Below, one piece after another: positions 23,401-35,835 of a stretch of DNA of 64,000 nt. The position numbers were made by a program, and so were the translations under genes. How positions within the stretch are numbered: the first letter of the stretch is position 1; each line of letters begins with the position of its first letter. The notes under the pieces are model-generated. The model made no database searches, was not told the origin of the DNA, and saw nothing but the letters and a program-made list of their open reading frames with translations. The stretch comes from Theristus sp. LFF4_11. Its lineage: Eukaryota > Nematoda > Chromadorea > Monhysterida > Xyalidae. Location of the stretch: assembly GCA_030248135.1 (NCBI GenBank), contig JASANC010001810.1:1-64000 (forward strand). Direction: 5' to 3'.

Positions 23401-25914
23401 CAATTTTTTAAAGCTTTTCTCCATCCGACCCACATCAGCGTTTATCATGTTACTCCAGGTTTCACTAAATGCACATACAAATACTTTGGGCAATTCGAAA
23501 TGTCGCCGTTAAGCATGTTCAGTATCCACGTTTGTGCGTGTCTCTGAATATTGCATCCGTGAATAAGAGAAAACAAGCCACGAGAAAACGAAGTCTTCAA
23601 TAAACGACAACTGCGTTACCAGTTCTGCAATATTATTAGCGATATTATACAGCTTAGCACACTGCAGAGAGTCAACGCGGAGCAGAGTTTTTGGTTTCTA
23701 CACATTACTGCATCCAACTGGTACGTTTCCACACGTCGTTTGTATCTTGCGCAAACTAGAAAAAAATCGTCCAGCATGTCGCAAATACATACATGCCATG
23801 CATATAACACGACAATTGCGCGTCATAAAACGGACATATTAGCTTTGCTCATGCTCCTACATACGCTATTCGAAGCGTATTCGCCGTCGGCTCGATCGTG
23901 AGCAGTAGTCTTTTGGCTGAACATATGGGTTCTGTATGCGATTGGTACAAAGTTTTCAGATAGTCTATTTTCATGCTACACTGCTTTGAACTGTTTGTGT
24001 TTCGGTTATTGGAGGCAATGTCAAAAACGGGTTTCCGAGTCTGCAAACTGTTATATACGTCATTCCTGAAAAAACATGTGCGCGTTCACAAAACATCGCG
24101 GTTATTTTTTTAAATTCATGCAAATGACCGAACGAACGAACATTTCTGGGTTTTAAAAGTGCTCGCGCTTCTGCGGGACGCTGTTTCTGGCGGCGCCACT
24201 TTTTTCTCATGCGCAAATAAATACGATTTGCACGCAAATATACATTTTTGCTGTTGAGTAGATGAGCACACGATACATATTTTGTCGACGACAGTTTTTA
24301 CTTTCCAGGAGGAAATTACCATTGTTGCAATGTGGCCTTTCTTTTAACCAGCACTGGGCTGTGGACAACGAAACCAACTCTCCTTTTCACAATTCAGCAA
24401 GCCAAATTTGCCAATTATGCCCACAGAAGCAACACAACGAAATGCAACCGGCGTTAATGTGCATTTGCGCTTTTTATCCGTGCTCTTCCATTCTGCCGCC
24501 TTCCGTATGTATGTACATAGCTCGACGCTTATTTGGCGAAATATATGCACGCATTTATATTTTTGATGTAATTTTCAAAATGGATCGCTACGGCATCGCA
24601 GAACATACACCGCAATGGGCGCACCAGTGTGCAAAGAGCGTCTCAATTGAGCTAACGTAACGATATTTGTGTGCATCACAGTTCGGTTTTGAATGTCATT
24701 TCCGACTGGTTTATCATCGCACACCATTTGCGTACATCAACTTTGTAAACAATATTGAAGCTGATTGGTTGCCTTTAAATCTAGCTGATCGCTGATTGGT
24801 CTCATCAAATTTTGGGAAAACTGGTGAAATTCAGAACTACACGGAACACTAATACGGCGAGCGCTCTTTTTGCGCAAATTGAATGATAACTCATTATTAT
24901 GGACAAAACAAGCCAGTATCACTGCATTATCAAGCGTTGTAGCCTTTCATGAGAACCGCCGGAGCGTTTTTTCTCTTGTTTCATTCGTCATTTTGAAACC
25001 AAGATGGACCTGAACTGAAAAATGATATGAGGCGCGATACGTGTTACTTTGCGTGCGTGAGCGTTTTTAGCGCCTTCGTTTTCGTGACATGGATTTTTTC
25101 TAATGGGATCTGTTGAGAAAACCAAAAAAGCACGCGTCTATAACCGAGTAAAGTTGTTTTTATACTGGAAACCGAAAAAGAGATTGCTTTTGTATGTGTG
25201 TCGATGGGCTCGCGTCATTTTCGAAATCAATCTTCGGAGTCTCGCGGTGTTGTTTCTGTAGCCCAAGACGCGCTGCAGGTTTGGAGGTTCTTCTCTTCCG
25301 TGTGTTTTGCAGTTTTTTTTCGAAGGCCAGCCAGTCACCACATTGAATTGCTCTTCCGCCCGCCGCATTGCCGCAAAAAGAAAATGGACTTTTTGGACTG
25401 TATAGTTTTTTTCCACTGTCGCCGGAGGTTTTCGAGAAGTTCTTTTTTTCTCCGTTTGCACTTTCTATTTGAAGATTAGGTTTGTTTTAGCATAATTGAT
25501 TGACGTTTCGCGATGAAGAGTTTATGGCCTGACCGTGTTTTGGAGTCCGTGCATTTTTACCGTGATTTTAGCAATTTCATTTTTTTTGTTCCGTGTTTCA
25601 TTTTATTGTTGAAAAGATTGCTATCACTTTTAACAACCGTCAGTCACTCACTAACTTACCTTATAGTCGGGCATGGTGCCCAGTGATGAAGCTTTTTTTA
25701 TCAGCCAATCACCAGAACAGAAGCCTGCACAATTCTTACATCCAAAGCGGTAAATCCAGCGCTCTGGATTCGCTGCATGCAGTTTGCATCCTGCTGGCCA
25801 GATTGACGTTTACGGCAGTTTACGACATTAAAATGTGTAATATAACGATGTAGCCGATCACACTTTGGAATGTTGATTTTTGTATAGAAACTATTCAAAA
25901 TTTAAGCGGCAATC
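20422..25914. other. Divergent intergenic region, 5.5 kb
   Basis: Lies between the starts of the CUB/LDLa gene (-) and the SCYL2 homolog (+). Open frames are short and show no family signature. The only noteworthy spot is the possible first exon at 21628-21732. Several CCAATCAG/CTGATTGG boxes are scattered here (for example near 24770-24800). Confidence 0.4.
21628..21732 (+). other. Possible isolated first coding exon
   Basis: ATG in good context (AACCATGAACACC) opens 35 codons beginning MNTETATANSTETLEGGQ and ending SVWSWKWKAI, directly before GTAAGTT, one of the best donor matches in the window. I could not find the next exon. It may be a short unknown gene or chance. Confidence 0.25.
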
Positions 25915-28900
25915 ATGAAGCAACTGAACACTGCATCACAAATGTCCCTGAAGAAAAAACCAAAAAAACCAATTTCGTTGACCAAACGAGCGTTTGTGCA
26001 GGTGCTAATGTTGGGTCGACTGTCACGCCGCACGCCGCAGCAGGTGCCTCCGAGCACGTCCAACAGTACACCGGCTGGCAGCAAGCAGGGCGCCGTGGCA
26101 GTGTCGTCAGCGGGCGACAGTCCGACGACCGGCAAAAATCGCAAACACCAGAAACACCACCAGCAGCAACAACAGCAAGAGAAACACTCGAACCAGCAGA
26201 ATGCGGCGTCGAAATCGCCGTCGCAGCATCAAAATCAATTCGAGTATTCGCCACGGACGGGCGCCTCGCCGGAGTCGTCGCCGCTGGCCGCCCGCTGCGG
26301 CGCGCAGTTCCAGTTCGCGTTCAACGCCGGACCGTCGGCCGTGTGGCAGGTGTTCACGACGACGAACAGCGACACGAATCAGGTGCGTGGCTTGTGTCGA
26401 CGCTGCGATTTTGTGCTCGAGTGGTTGGCGTATAAAGAAAACCGTCCACTGGATTGGTAGACGCAAATGGTTTGGGAATTCAAACCTTTGTGACACCAAT
26501 GCAATGAACAGGCTAAGAGCATGAAACGGCGTGTCCAACAACGCAGAGGTGTGTGTGTACATCTAAGATGCACCTTGAGTTTCCACATTGACATCATGCT
26601 CATTTAATCAATCTGGAGTGCATGCCATCTTCAGGCCCAGCCAATCAACACAGCGTTTAACCAAAGCCCATCATGGTAGTCTTACGATTCCTCTTTTCAG
26701 AAAGTCTCGCTGTTCTATTTTCAAAAGCGCAAAACGGCAAAGGTGCCATCAAAGATCGGTCACAAGAGTCGCCTGACGCTGACGGACATGCTGAAACGGG
26801 ACGCCACTGAGCTGGCACAGTTAGCGCATCCACGGATGCTGCAAGTGCTCTATGCACTCGAGGAGAACTCGTAAGCGGTTTTCGAAATGTCTCCGCATTT
26901 GAAGTTTGCAGCATCAATATCGATTGACACTGAAGTGATCCAGATTGTTACTCAAACTTTGGCCTGAAAGCTTCACTCACCTAATAGTTTCCACATGTGT
27001 TTCAGAGACACATTGTCGTTTGTTGCCGAGTACACACGCGGCTCACTGGCCAGCATCTATGCAGCAGCTAACAGTTCGAAGGTTGCACTTATTAAAATTA
27101 ATTATAGAATTAAAGCTCTAGTGCGCTGATCGGTCAGCTCGTTATGATTGGATGCGTTTTTTGACTAGAATAACCGAATTCGTGTTTTCGCAGGACACCA
27201 CCAATTCGGACACCACTATAAGCACAGCAGCATTCGAACCGGTTGAACTGAAATACGGCCTTCTTCAAGTGACCGAAGGTCTGTCCTACCTGCACAATTC
27301 CTTACGCACGTTGCACGCCAATCTGACACCGGACAGCATTCTTGTCACCACTGGGTGCACCTGGAAACTGGCGGGATTTGCGTTCTGCGAAAAAGCACAG
27401 CTTGGATCGGTGCGTTGTGCCACTTTAGCGAACGAAAAATGCAAGTTATAGTTGTTCTGGGATATCTGGAGCCTCCATTCCCTGTCAAATATGTCTTCTC
27501 GTCCCATAAGTCTCATCAAATATGTCCCTCCACCCTCCCCACTTCAAATGGTTTAGTAATATATCTCGGCAAACGAGCGGCCTTCGCCATTCACCTGCAC
27601 CTTTCCGAAATGATACATTTCAAGGTTGCTGATTGGCTGTCCTGTGTCCTTAAAATTAACCGCGGTACAAAAATCAGCCGAACAACGGTGTACCGCGCTT
27701 AGCGTGGACCTCCTTTTTGCACCAAAATAGCCTCGAGAAACGAACGTTCACCAAGAGGACACAAAAAATGGGCGCCAAAAAGGCAGCGTTTGTTTTCCGT
27801 AATGGCAGAGCAAAAATGAATGGTCAGATGAAGCATGTTAGCTGTTTTACATTTCAACTCCGTTCAGGACAGCTACCAGTGCATGCAGTGGTCGCGCAAG
27901 ATCCCGCCGGTGATGCAGCCTGACCTGGACTTCATGGCGCCCGAGTGTCAAATCACGAAAATGGCCTCGACCGCCGCCGACATCTTCTCGCTGGGCGCGC
28001 TGGTCTGCTGGCTGTACACCGGTGGCCGGCGCATCATCGACGCACACAACAGTCCGGAGGCATATGCCAGCTGCCTCAGTGAAGTCGGTCGGCAATGAGA
28101 GAGACTGCTTTGAAACCGTTTGAATCATGATGAAGTTGAACTCTGAATTACAAGCAATCGGCTGATTGGTCGGTGGACACGTGGATGCATGCTTTCGGTG
28201 CATGACAGACTCCGCCTCCACAGCCATTCGCCTGATAAGCGCATACCATGCCTGCGCACAGAAAAGATGCATCACGCATGATCACACATGATCGCCAACC
28301 AATCAGTTGACTGCCTATAATTAAAAGTTCGACTTTACCAAGAAGTCTCGGAACGTAACCGTCAAATTTTGAAAGTGTAAATAAGCAAAGAAACCGAATG
28401 CCAGCAATAAACTCATGTTGAGACCGAACACGAAGCTTTTAATGCATATCGTTCTTTTGATTCATCATGCCGCTCCCAATGGAACAAATCAACTTTTTTC
28501 ACAGATCCCGCAACGCTTGGAAAACATCAAAGACATGATGAGTTCCAGTCTGTACAGTGCCGTCGGCAAAATGCTCAGTAAACATGTCAAAGATCGACCG
28601 ACAGCGCAGTTGTTCTCATTGGTAAGGCTCTCAAAACAGAACAGCTGGTTTGGTTTATCGTGCCGGGTGCCGCTAAAATTAGTTGTGCGGTTAGTTTCAA
28701 TGAGATGCACGTGCAATGTTTTTTTAATGAAAAATTTCAGATCAAGCATTTTGACGACCCAGCTGTGTCATCACTACGCCAGCTGGAGAATTTGAGCGCG
28801 AAGGACAATCTGCAGAAGATACAGTTTCTCACTTGCACATTGCGCGACACGCTCAGTCTGATACCCGAGGTAAATTTCACGAAAAGCGACAGCTGTTGAA

Positions 28901-31900
28901 CACTTTACCAGGCTCCCGATTGATTTACTCTTTTACTGCCAATTTGGAACCATCAATGGGATAGATCCAGATAGATGGAGCTTCCCTCAATGGGAAAAGA
29001 CCTTTTTGACAAGTCAACCAGCATTTTCAGTTTTTTCTGTTCCTAACGCAGAGCATGTGGCTCGACCGTGTGCTGCCGCGATTGGACGCCGTCCTACAAA
29101 CGGACAACAGCGACGAGCTGCACGGCGCAGTGGCACGGCCGGTGTTCTACATGCTGCAGCACTGCACCGCGCGGCACGTCACGAAACTGCAGTCGTGGGC
29201 GGCACGACTGGTCATGCGTGCCACCGTCGACACGGCCGCGGTTGGGCGCTCGCTTCAGTTCATTGGAGCACGAATTTCTGAATGATGGGGCATAATAATT
29301 GCGAATAAGGAACACACACACACATGATAAACGCCGCTGCTGTAATAATATGTGTGCCTGTGTGTTTGCGAGTGTCCAACATTACTGTTGTAACAGAGTG
29401 CGCTGTCTGTAGACTAGGACTTTATCACCCCGTGACGTATGATTGACGGCTGATGGTTCCTACACAACGCAGACAATCAGCGTGCCAAATTTTGAGTTTT
29501 TTAAAACACATATCCTGCGTGTTTTTCAAATTTTAAGATTGGTTGATTGCAGCTGTCGAGCGCCATCTTGGAGAACATCTCTGTTGTGTTCAATCGAATC
29601 GCCGAGAAGACACTGCACAAGCCGGTGCTGGCTTTGTCGCTCAGCTGTCTGCGGTCGAGTTCACCGCAATTGATGGTCGGTCGTAGTTTTGTATCTGCGA
29701 ATGAAAGCTTTTGACCGGCGGCCACAAAAAAACCAACAATAACTTGCCGAAAGTAATTCAGTTGCTATCATGGTAAAAAGCAACATAAACACGACTATTG
29801 TTGACAAAATACCAAGATGTGGCAACAATTTTTTCTGACTGAGTGCTGACAGTTTCGATGCCTAACATTTGCCAGGCGAGCGCGTTGGACGGTCTCCGCG
29901 GAGTGCCGGAGCATCTGACGCCCGCGTTCGTGCGCCTGCAGTTGTTGCCCGCCATCACGCCCATGGTGCTCACTGAGCCTCCAAAGCATCATGTCCGTTG
30001 TTTGTTGGCGCGAGTTCTTGTTGTTAGCACTGGGTTGAAATGGCTTTTTGCGTTAATGCGCGCCGCGAATTCTGGTTTCCAGTTCGTACCTGTGTTGAGA
30101 CCATACCCGTGCAACGGGTGCCGCAACGGATTTTTTCTTCTGACTCCGGGTCTTGTACTATGTGACAATAATCTTGCCAGCAAGCAACATTGTGAACATG
30201 GACATGAGCTATTAAAACAGCCACTTAATAAAGTGAGCCATTGCAACTCACTATTTAAAAAAAAACAACAACGTTTTTTCAGCTTAACATGCTGTTACTA
30301 TCGTTGTTGGAGCAGATGACAAAATACATCGACAGCAGCTGTGTGCCGCCGATGCTGCAACTGCTGCAACAAATTCCAAAGGAACCGGAGACAACGATCA
30401 TCATTGCTAGTCAGTTGCCGCGTTTTTTGAAAGTTTACATTAAAAGTTTTAATCACTTTTTTGAAGTTTCAATTATACAAGTTCGGAAAAATGCCCGAAG
30501 GGCATGAAAAAGACCAAATATTATTTCAGAATGACACAGATAGAAAAGTGTGACACAAGGATTTTCACAAGATCAAACATTTTATGAAACGTGTGTGAAC
30601 TGGAAAGTTACAAACTGAAATAATATTTACGCCAATATCTTTTTTGTCATTCTCAAGGAAGGCACAATCTCTGTGCGAATTTTATCTCACTTCATTTGAT
30701 GCTGCAAAAATTCTTTTGCTGCTGTGAACATGCTCTTTTTATTTGTTAATACTGTATCAAATGATTTGCTTAATATGGTGTTTGCGGGCTGAACCCTTTT
30801 ACGATGAGTGCGGTCACAACCGGAGCCAGTGCCTTGAAATGACAAAAATATATTGACGTAAATATTATTTCAGTTTGTAACTTTCCAGTTCACACACGTT
30901 TCATAAAATGTTTGATCTTGTGAAAATCCTTGTGTCACACTTTTCTATCTGTGTCATTCTGAAATAATATTTGGTCTTTTTCATGCCCTTCGGGCATTTT
31001 TCCGAACTTGTCTTTTTCTTTTATATCTCAAAGAGTTTATAGGGTTTTAGCCTATCAGACGCAGCATAGTCGACTGCAATGGTTTCTGTTGCATTTGTAC
31101 TCAGAGCAAGGATTTTTAGGAGCAAACCCTTCCGTAGACCCTTTTCAATCCAGGCACGGGTTAATATCAGTTTTTCGCTAGTTTTTCGCTATTTTGCACC
31201 TAAACTATAGCCTATCAGACGCAGCATAGTCGATTACATGGATACCGTGGAATTTGAAATCAGAACAACGTTTTTTAGGAGGAAACCCTTTACGGGGACC
31301 CTTTTCAACCCAGGCACGGGTTAATATCAGCTTTTCGCTATTTGGCACCTAAACTATAGCTTATCAGACGCAGCATAGTCGATTACATGGATACTGTGGA
31401 ATTTGAAATCAGAACAACGTTTTTTAGGAGGAAACCCTTTACGGGGACCATTTTCAACCCAGGCACGGGTTAATATCAGCTTTTCGCTATTTGGCACCTA
31501 AACTATAGCCTATCAGACGCAGCATAGTTGATTACATGGATACCGTGGAATTTGAAATCAGAACAACGTTTTTTTAGGAGGAAACCCTTCCGGGACCCTT
31601 TTTATACCTGGCACGGGTAAAAACAGTACCCTTTTCAACCCCGGTACAGGTAAAAAACAATGTTTCACAATTCAGCACTTAGCCTATCAGACGCAGCATG
31701 GTCGATTACATGAATACCGTGGAATATGAAATTAGAACAACGATTTTTACCAGGAAACCCCTTAACGGGCACTCTTTTTATACCCGGCACGGGTAAAAAC
31801 AGTTTTTTCACAATTCGGCACCTAGCCTATCAGACGCAGCATGGTCGATTACATAGGATACCGTACAATTTGGAATTCGAATTTGAACACAACTTTAGAT

Positions 31901-34806
31901 TTTTTGTGGACACCGAAACGGTCGACAACAACAACGACAACAACAACAACAACAACCTGAATTTTTTTTCGGTTTTTTTGTTCTGTAAAATCACAGAAGC
32001 AACCGATGTTTAATTTTTTGGTTTGGATGGATAGGGTATCGGGCCACCTTAGCACAGCAAATAGCATTTCTTGGTTTAGTCATTTATCATGAATGTTATG
32101 GTCGATTGAAATTTCAAAATATTCGCAATGAGCTTTCTGAAATAATATTGTGGGACTGCGCTGCCGCGCGTCCCACGAGTACGCGCTGCTAAAGGCTCCA
32201 GGCTGCATTATCAATGCAATCAGTCATTCTAGTTAGCTGGCGCCAAACAATGCGTGGCCAAACAAATTTTTTAACTACCATTCAACTTTTCTTTCAGAAC
32301 TCTACGAATCCATTGTACTCAACCACATTCGACTGCACATCAACGCACAAATGGTCGTGCAGGAAATCATGCCAACATTGTTGCAATTACTAATGAAGAC
32401 TGACAAAAAGGCACAGGTATAGTCTGTTCGTCAGAACTTGTCACGCACGATTGACGTCATGTTAGGACCGGTCATGTCGGACACGGATTGAGAACAGACT
32501 TTATTGTGTGAGACTGCACAATGCAATTAATTGAAATTATACAATCAAAGTTCATCAGGAAAGAATAAATGAGCAGAGAATTTCAGTTTGACCAAGTTCT
32601 TTCGACGTGCCGTGCCATGCTTGACTTTGCCGAGAGTGACCAGTACACCACCGTGTACGGCTGTCTTCCGATGCAACGCTCCAGCAGTTCACAGGACGCC
32701 CAATTTAGGTATTTCCGGTGGAGTTTTTTTTTTGAAAAACTACGCGCTTTTTCGTCGTTTTATGTGTTGTGGCTGCTGCTTTTGTCGACTTGCCGTTGTT
32801 TTCGGTAGAAGTATAGCTGTATGCTGATTGGCTGCATTTGAATCCATTCATTCAAGAAAAATATCACCAATGCAGCCAATCAGCGCGTCAGTTTACTTGA
32901 AATTATGGCGCATAGTTTCCGATGTTGTTATCCTGTGCAAAAAACAGCACTGTTCGTCGTCAGCCCCTTTTTACTTTTTCTGCGAACCAAACGCTCAGCT
33001 TTTGTTCTGTCGATTGTTTTTCCTACTGGCGCAGTCGTAGTGACAGTTTAACCGCAAACGCCGAGCCGAGCGAGCCGCGTCATCTGAGCACAACGACCGC
33101 ACGTAAAAAATCGTCAACGGTCGTGCAGACACCCGAGACCGCCAACACGCTCGCGGAGTTGTTGAGGTTGGATGGGGAACAACGAGTTGCAGCGGACGTG
33201 TTTCTTGTTTTGCTGGCTGCCGCTTACTGTGAACTGTTTTGCGAATCAAAGAACGGCAAAGAATTTTGCTTTTTTTCTTTTTGATTAGAGATACCAATAT
33301 ATGTGAAACACAACTCTCGTTACTTACTGTTTACTCAATCACAAAGAAAGTGTGGCTACTAAAACGGTTACCAAAACCACCTGTTATGACGAGTTTTTCC
33401 GGTAGCCCCGATCGATTCGCGCGCGTCAACCGAGCTCACCGAACACAGCCCTTTTCACCCCCTCCTATTTTGCAGCGTCGGCCTGCCGGAAGTGACTGTG
33501 ACGACGGTGCACTCGCCCGGCAGCGACCACCGCTCCACCCAGAACACCACCACCAGTCGGCGTAGTTCGTCCGTCTGCTCGTCGGGCATCACAGCGCCCT
33601 CCAATCGACGTGCCTCCTCGGAGTCGAATCGATCCGCGTCCGTTCTGTCGGCCGGCACACGCGACACGAGCAGCACCATGTTCGATTTAGTCGGTCGGTT
33701 TCGGTGGCATACAGTGCTGCTTTGGACTTTGATCATGTGGATGCGGGAATTTAGCTGTAGGGGCGTGAAATGCGCACAAAACTGAATGGCAAATGGTGGC
33801 ACGCCAGGAAAACGTTGTTCCCGACACTTTGTTACACAAAATCGGCCAATAACTAGCTGTATTTCTGATTTTGAGAGGAGTGCTGTGCTCACGCTCAGTG
33901 TGCTGCAGGCAATTTCCGATCTTGACATTTGCTGCCCAAGAGTGCACGCACATGGACCGCTCAGTTGCTTTAGCTTGGTTCCGCATTTATGTGATTGAAT
34001 GTCACTTCGAATGCAACGGAACGGAACACAACCATTGGTGCAACTAAAATTTGCGTGCATTTTTCACTTTTCAACCAAACGCCTGCATCGTTATCCATAT
34101 CAACATCCAATTGATTGCAAAAAATTCCAGGTCAGCCAAATGCCACAGTGCAACGATTTTTTCACCAGTGTTGATTTTTAATTTTTTCCAACAACATTCC
34201 AGTGAATAAGAACATCCTACGTCGCAGTAGTGCCGATCTGCTGCTGGACGGGCACCCGCCGAAGCGACGCCAAAGCTGGCTGGACTACATTGGCATCGGC
34301 AGTGGGCAGTCGCCGGCAACTGACGCGTCCGAACAGGAGACGCACGCAGCGAACAACCAGCTGCTCATCGAAGACTCGCTGAAACGCACGCAGCGTCGTC
34401 ACTCCGTCGCCAATTTATCGGCGTCCGCCAACCAGAGCTCGTCGAGGCCGAGTTCACTGTCTAATCTCAGTCATAACTTGGTGGGTTTCGTTTTTCAGGG
34501 GTGGAAAACTAAAATTTGCGAAAGATCCTAATGTGGTGGGCCTGAAATTCTTGTAGTACTTGATTTTAAAACATTTTGTCCATGTTCGTGCTCCGGAGTG
34601 CAATGAAATGACTATATGGTAAGTGGCCTGTGAATTGCACTTGTACTAGCTTTTTCACGCCATTTCGTTTGTATTGTGGTTTTAAATTGAGTGGATAAAT
34701 TGGTCGATCAGCTAGATTTCTGATAAAAAATGTTAAAAGCTGGGAATTGCCTGGTTTCTGACACTGGAATACTTTTTTTCAGGCTTGTACTTTGTGGGGA
34801 AAATAG
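25915..34806 (+). CDS. SCYL2: SCYL2 (SCY1-like pseudokinase 2) homolog
   Basis: Seventeen exons, all phases consistent, about 934 aa (human 929): 25915-26382, 26701-26870, 27006-27081, 27194-27409, 27868-28083, 28505-28621, 28741-28869, 29052-29210, 29553-29675, 29876-29992, 30283-30409, 32298-32416, 32587-32708, 33041-33166 (or from 33035), 33476-33693, 34203-34480, 34783-34806. A lineage-specific N-terminus rich in Gln, Ser and His is followed by the kinase-like fold: FAFNAGPSAVWQVF, KVSLFYFQKR, KYGLLQVTEGLSYLH, LHANLTPDSIL and LAGFAF. HRD and DFG are lost, as in human SCYL2. Then DFMAPECQ and TAADIFSLGALVCWLY, followed by HEAT-like helices and a Ser/Arg-rich tail. SCYL2 binds clathrin and AP2 on endosomal and trans-Golgi vesicles. 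The short last exon (ACTLWGK) rests on phase and a strong acceptor only. Introns carry several repeats. Confidence 0.92.
28140..28325. repeat. Intronic hairpin repeat, copy 2
   Basis: In the SCYL2 intron 28084-28504. Left arm GCTGATTGGTCGGTGGACAC then GTGGATGCATGCTTTCGGTG; right arm AAGATGCATCACGCATGATC and GATCGCCAACCAATCAG. The loop holds GACAGACTCCGCCTCC. Same design as the copies at 4925, 54005 and 62345. Confidence 0.7.
30477..31011. repeat. Near-perfect 162-bp inverted repeat
   Basis: Arms 30477-30638 and 30850-31011 are reverse complements with one or two mismatches, beginning ACAAGTTCGGAAAAATGCCC and ending near TTTACGCCAATAT. The spacer is about 211 bp. The near-identity suggests a recent palindromic insertion. 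It lies in the 1.9-kb SCYL2 intron 30410-32297. Confidence 0.9.
31050..31960. repeat. Tandem minisatellite, six units of 143-174 bp, then an AAC microsatellite
   Basis: CCTATCAGACGCAGCAT (once CTTATCAG) recurs at 31051, 31211, 31360, 31509, 31683 and 31826. Units also share AACCCAGGCACGGGTTAATA and AGGAGGAAACCCTT; the later ones are more diverged. An (AAC)n run follows at about 31926-31956. Located directly after the inverted repeat in the same SCYL2 intron. Confidence 0.9.
32822..32887. repeat. Short hairpin with CCAATCAG arms
   Basis: GCTGATTGGCTGCATTTG at 32823 and CCAATGCAGCCAATCAGC near 32868 form an inverted repeat with a loop of about 30 bases, in the SCYL2 intron 32709-33040. The arm ends match those of the larger hairpin family. 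Confidence 0.6.
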
Positions 34807-35835
34807 AAACGTCATAGTCGCTTGCTCTAAGTACCGATACCGATACAACACGATGCACGATATACAGATCATGATTCTTTAAATTTTTGTGTCTGGTTCT
34901 CATCCGGTTTGTGTATATTTACGTTTACGAAATGTGGAATAAAATTTATCAACAAGCTTTGAACCGTTGGTTGACAGCGATTACTATTGTGGATTTATTC
35001 AAACGTGCCCAGACTAAAATGACGTCATTTGCTTTAAAAACGACCGCTTGTCAAAGTACAGGCACTATTACTAACATGTCAGTTTGGTGTGACTGATTCA
35101 ACATTCACCATTTGTTTACGGGAAGAAATCGGCTAAACGGAGTCTGGTTTGCTGTGAACGGCAAGCGCATGTTTGGCGGCACATGACGTCATTTCAGTGG
35201 GCCACGTTTAAAAAAATAGGTCATACCTAATTACTTTGTTTGAAATTCTACTAATATGCTACTACGATGTGTCTACTAATTACCACAAACGAACTCTGCA
35301 CCGATTTTCACGCAACGAGTGAACTTGCCTGACAATCGCCGTCAAGTCGCAGTTAATATTGTGCCCGAACGCAATGCAATGCACTCCGTGAGCTCAGTTC
35401 TGTTCATTCGACCATACTGCAGGGTTGTTACATTGATTGTCTTGTACGATCCATCATAGGCCAATAAGCAGTGTCAAACTGATTTTTTTTCGGCCCATCG
35501 CGCAGTATTTTCTTCGCGATTGTAAATAAAAATACAAACTGCCCATGAACCTTTGTTCAAAAAGGTAACAGCGCAAGGTGTTTGTGTGAATCTGAGCATC
35601 GATTTCGCATATTGTTCTAACAGGTAGCTACTCCCAATGGTCTCAACACCGTGAACATTTATCACAGTTTTAACGAACAAAATGGATTAATTCAACAAAA
35701 CAAAACAGATGCATCAGCAAACTCTGAGCAACAGATCACAAATCAGTAGGATTCGAAAAAGTACCTATGGGAAACTAAGATCACTGACAGAAAACCCGTT
35801 AAAATGACAAGAATCAAAACAGTTTTAAAACAAAA
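34807..35835. other. Convergent intergenic gap
   Basis: Lies between the SCYL2 stop (+) and the LAS1 stop (-). A/T-rich, with AATAAA-like signals near 34937. The plus-strand frame at 35804-36007 is a shadow of the last LAS1 exon. Confidence 0.5.

Noticed and set aside
23175..23547. Two overlapping plus frames with Cys/His residues in the 20.4-25.9 kb gap
   Set aside because: No start context, no joinable splice sites and no domain pattern.
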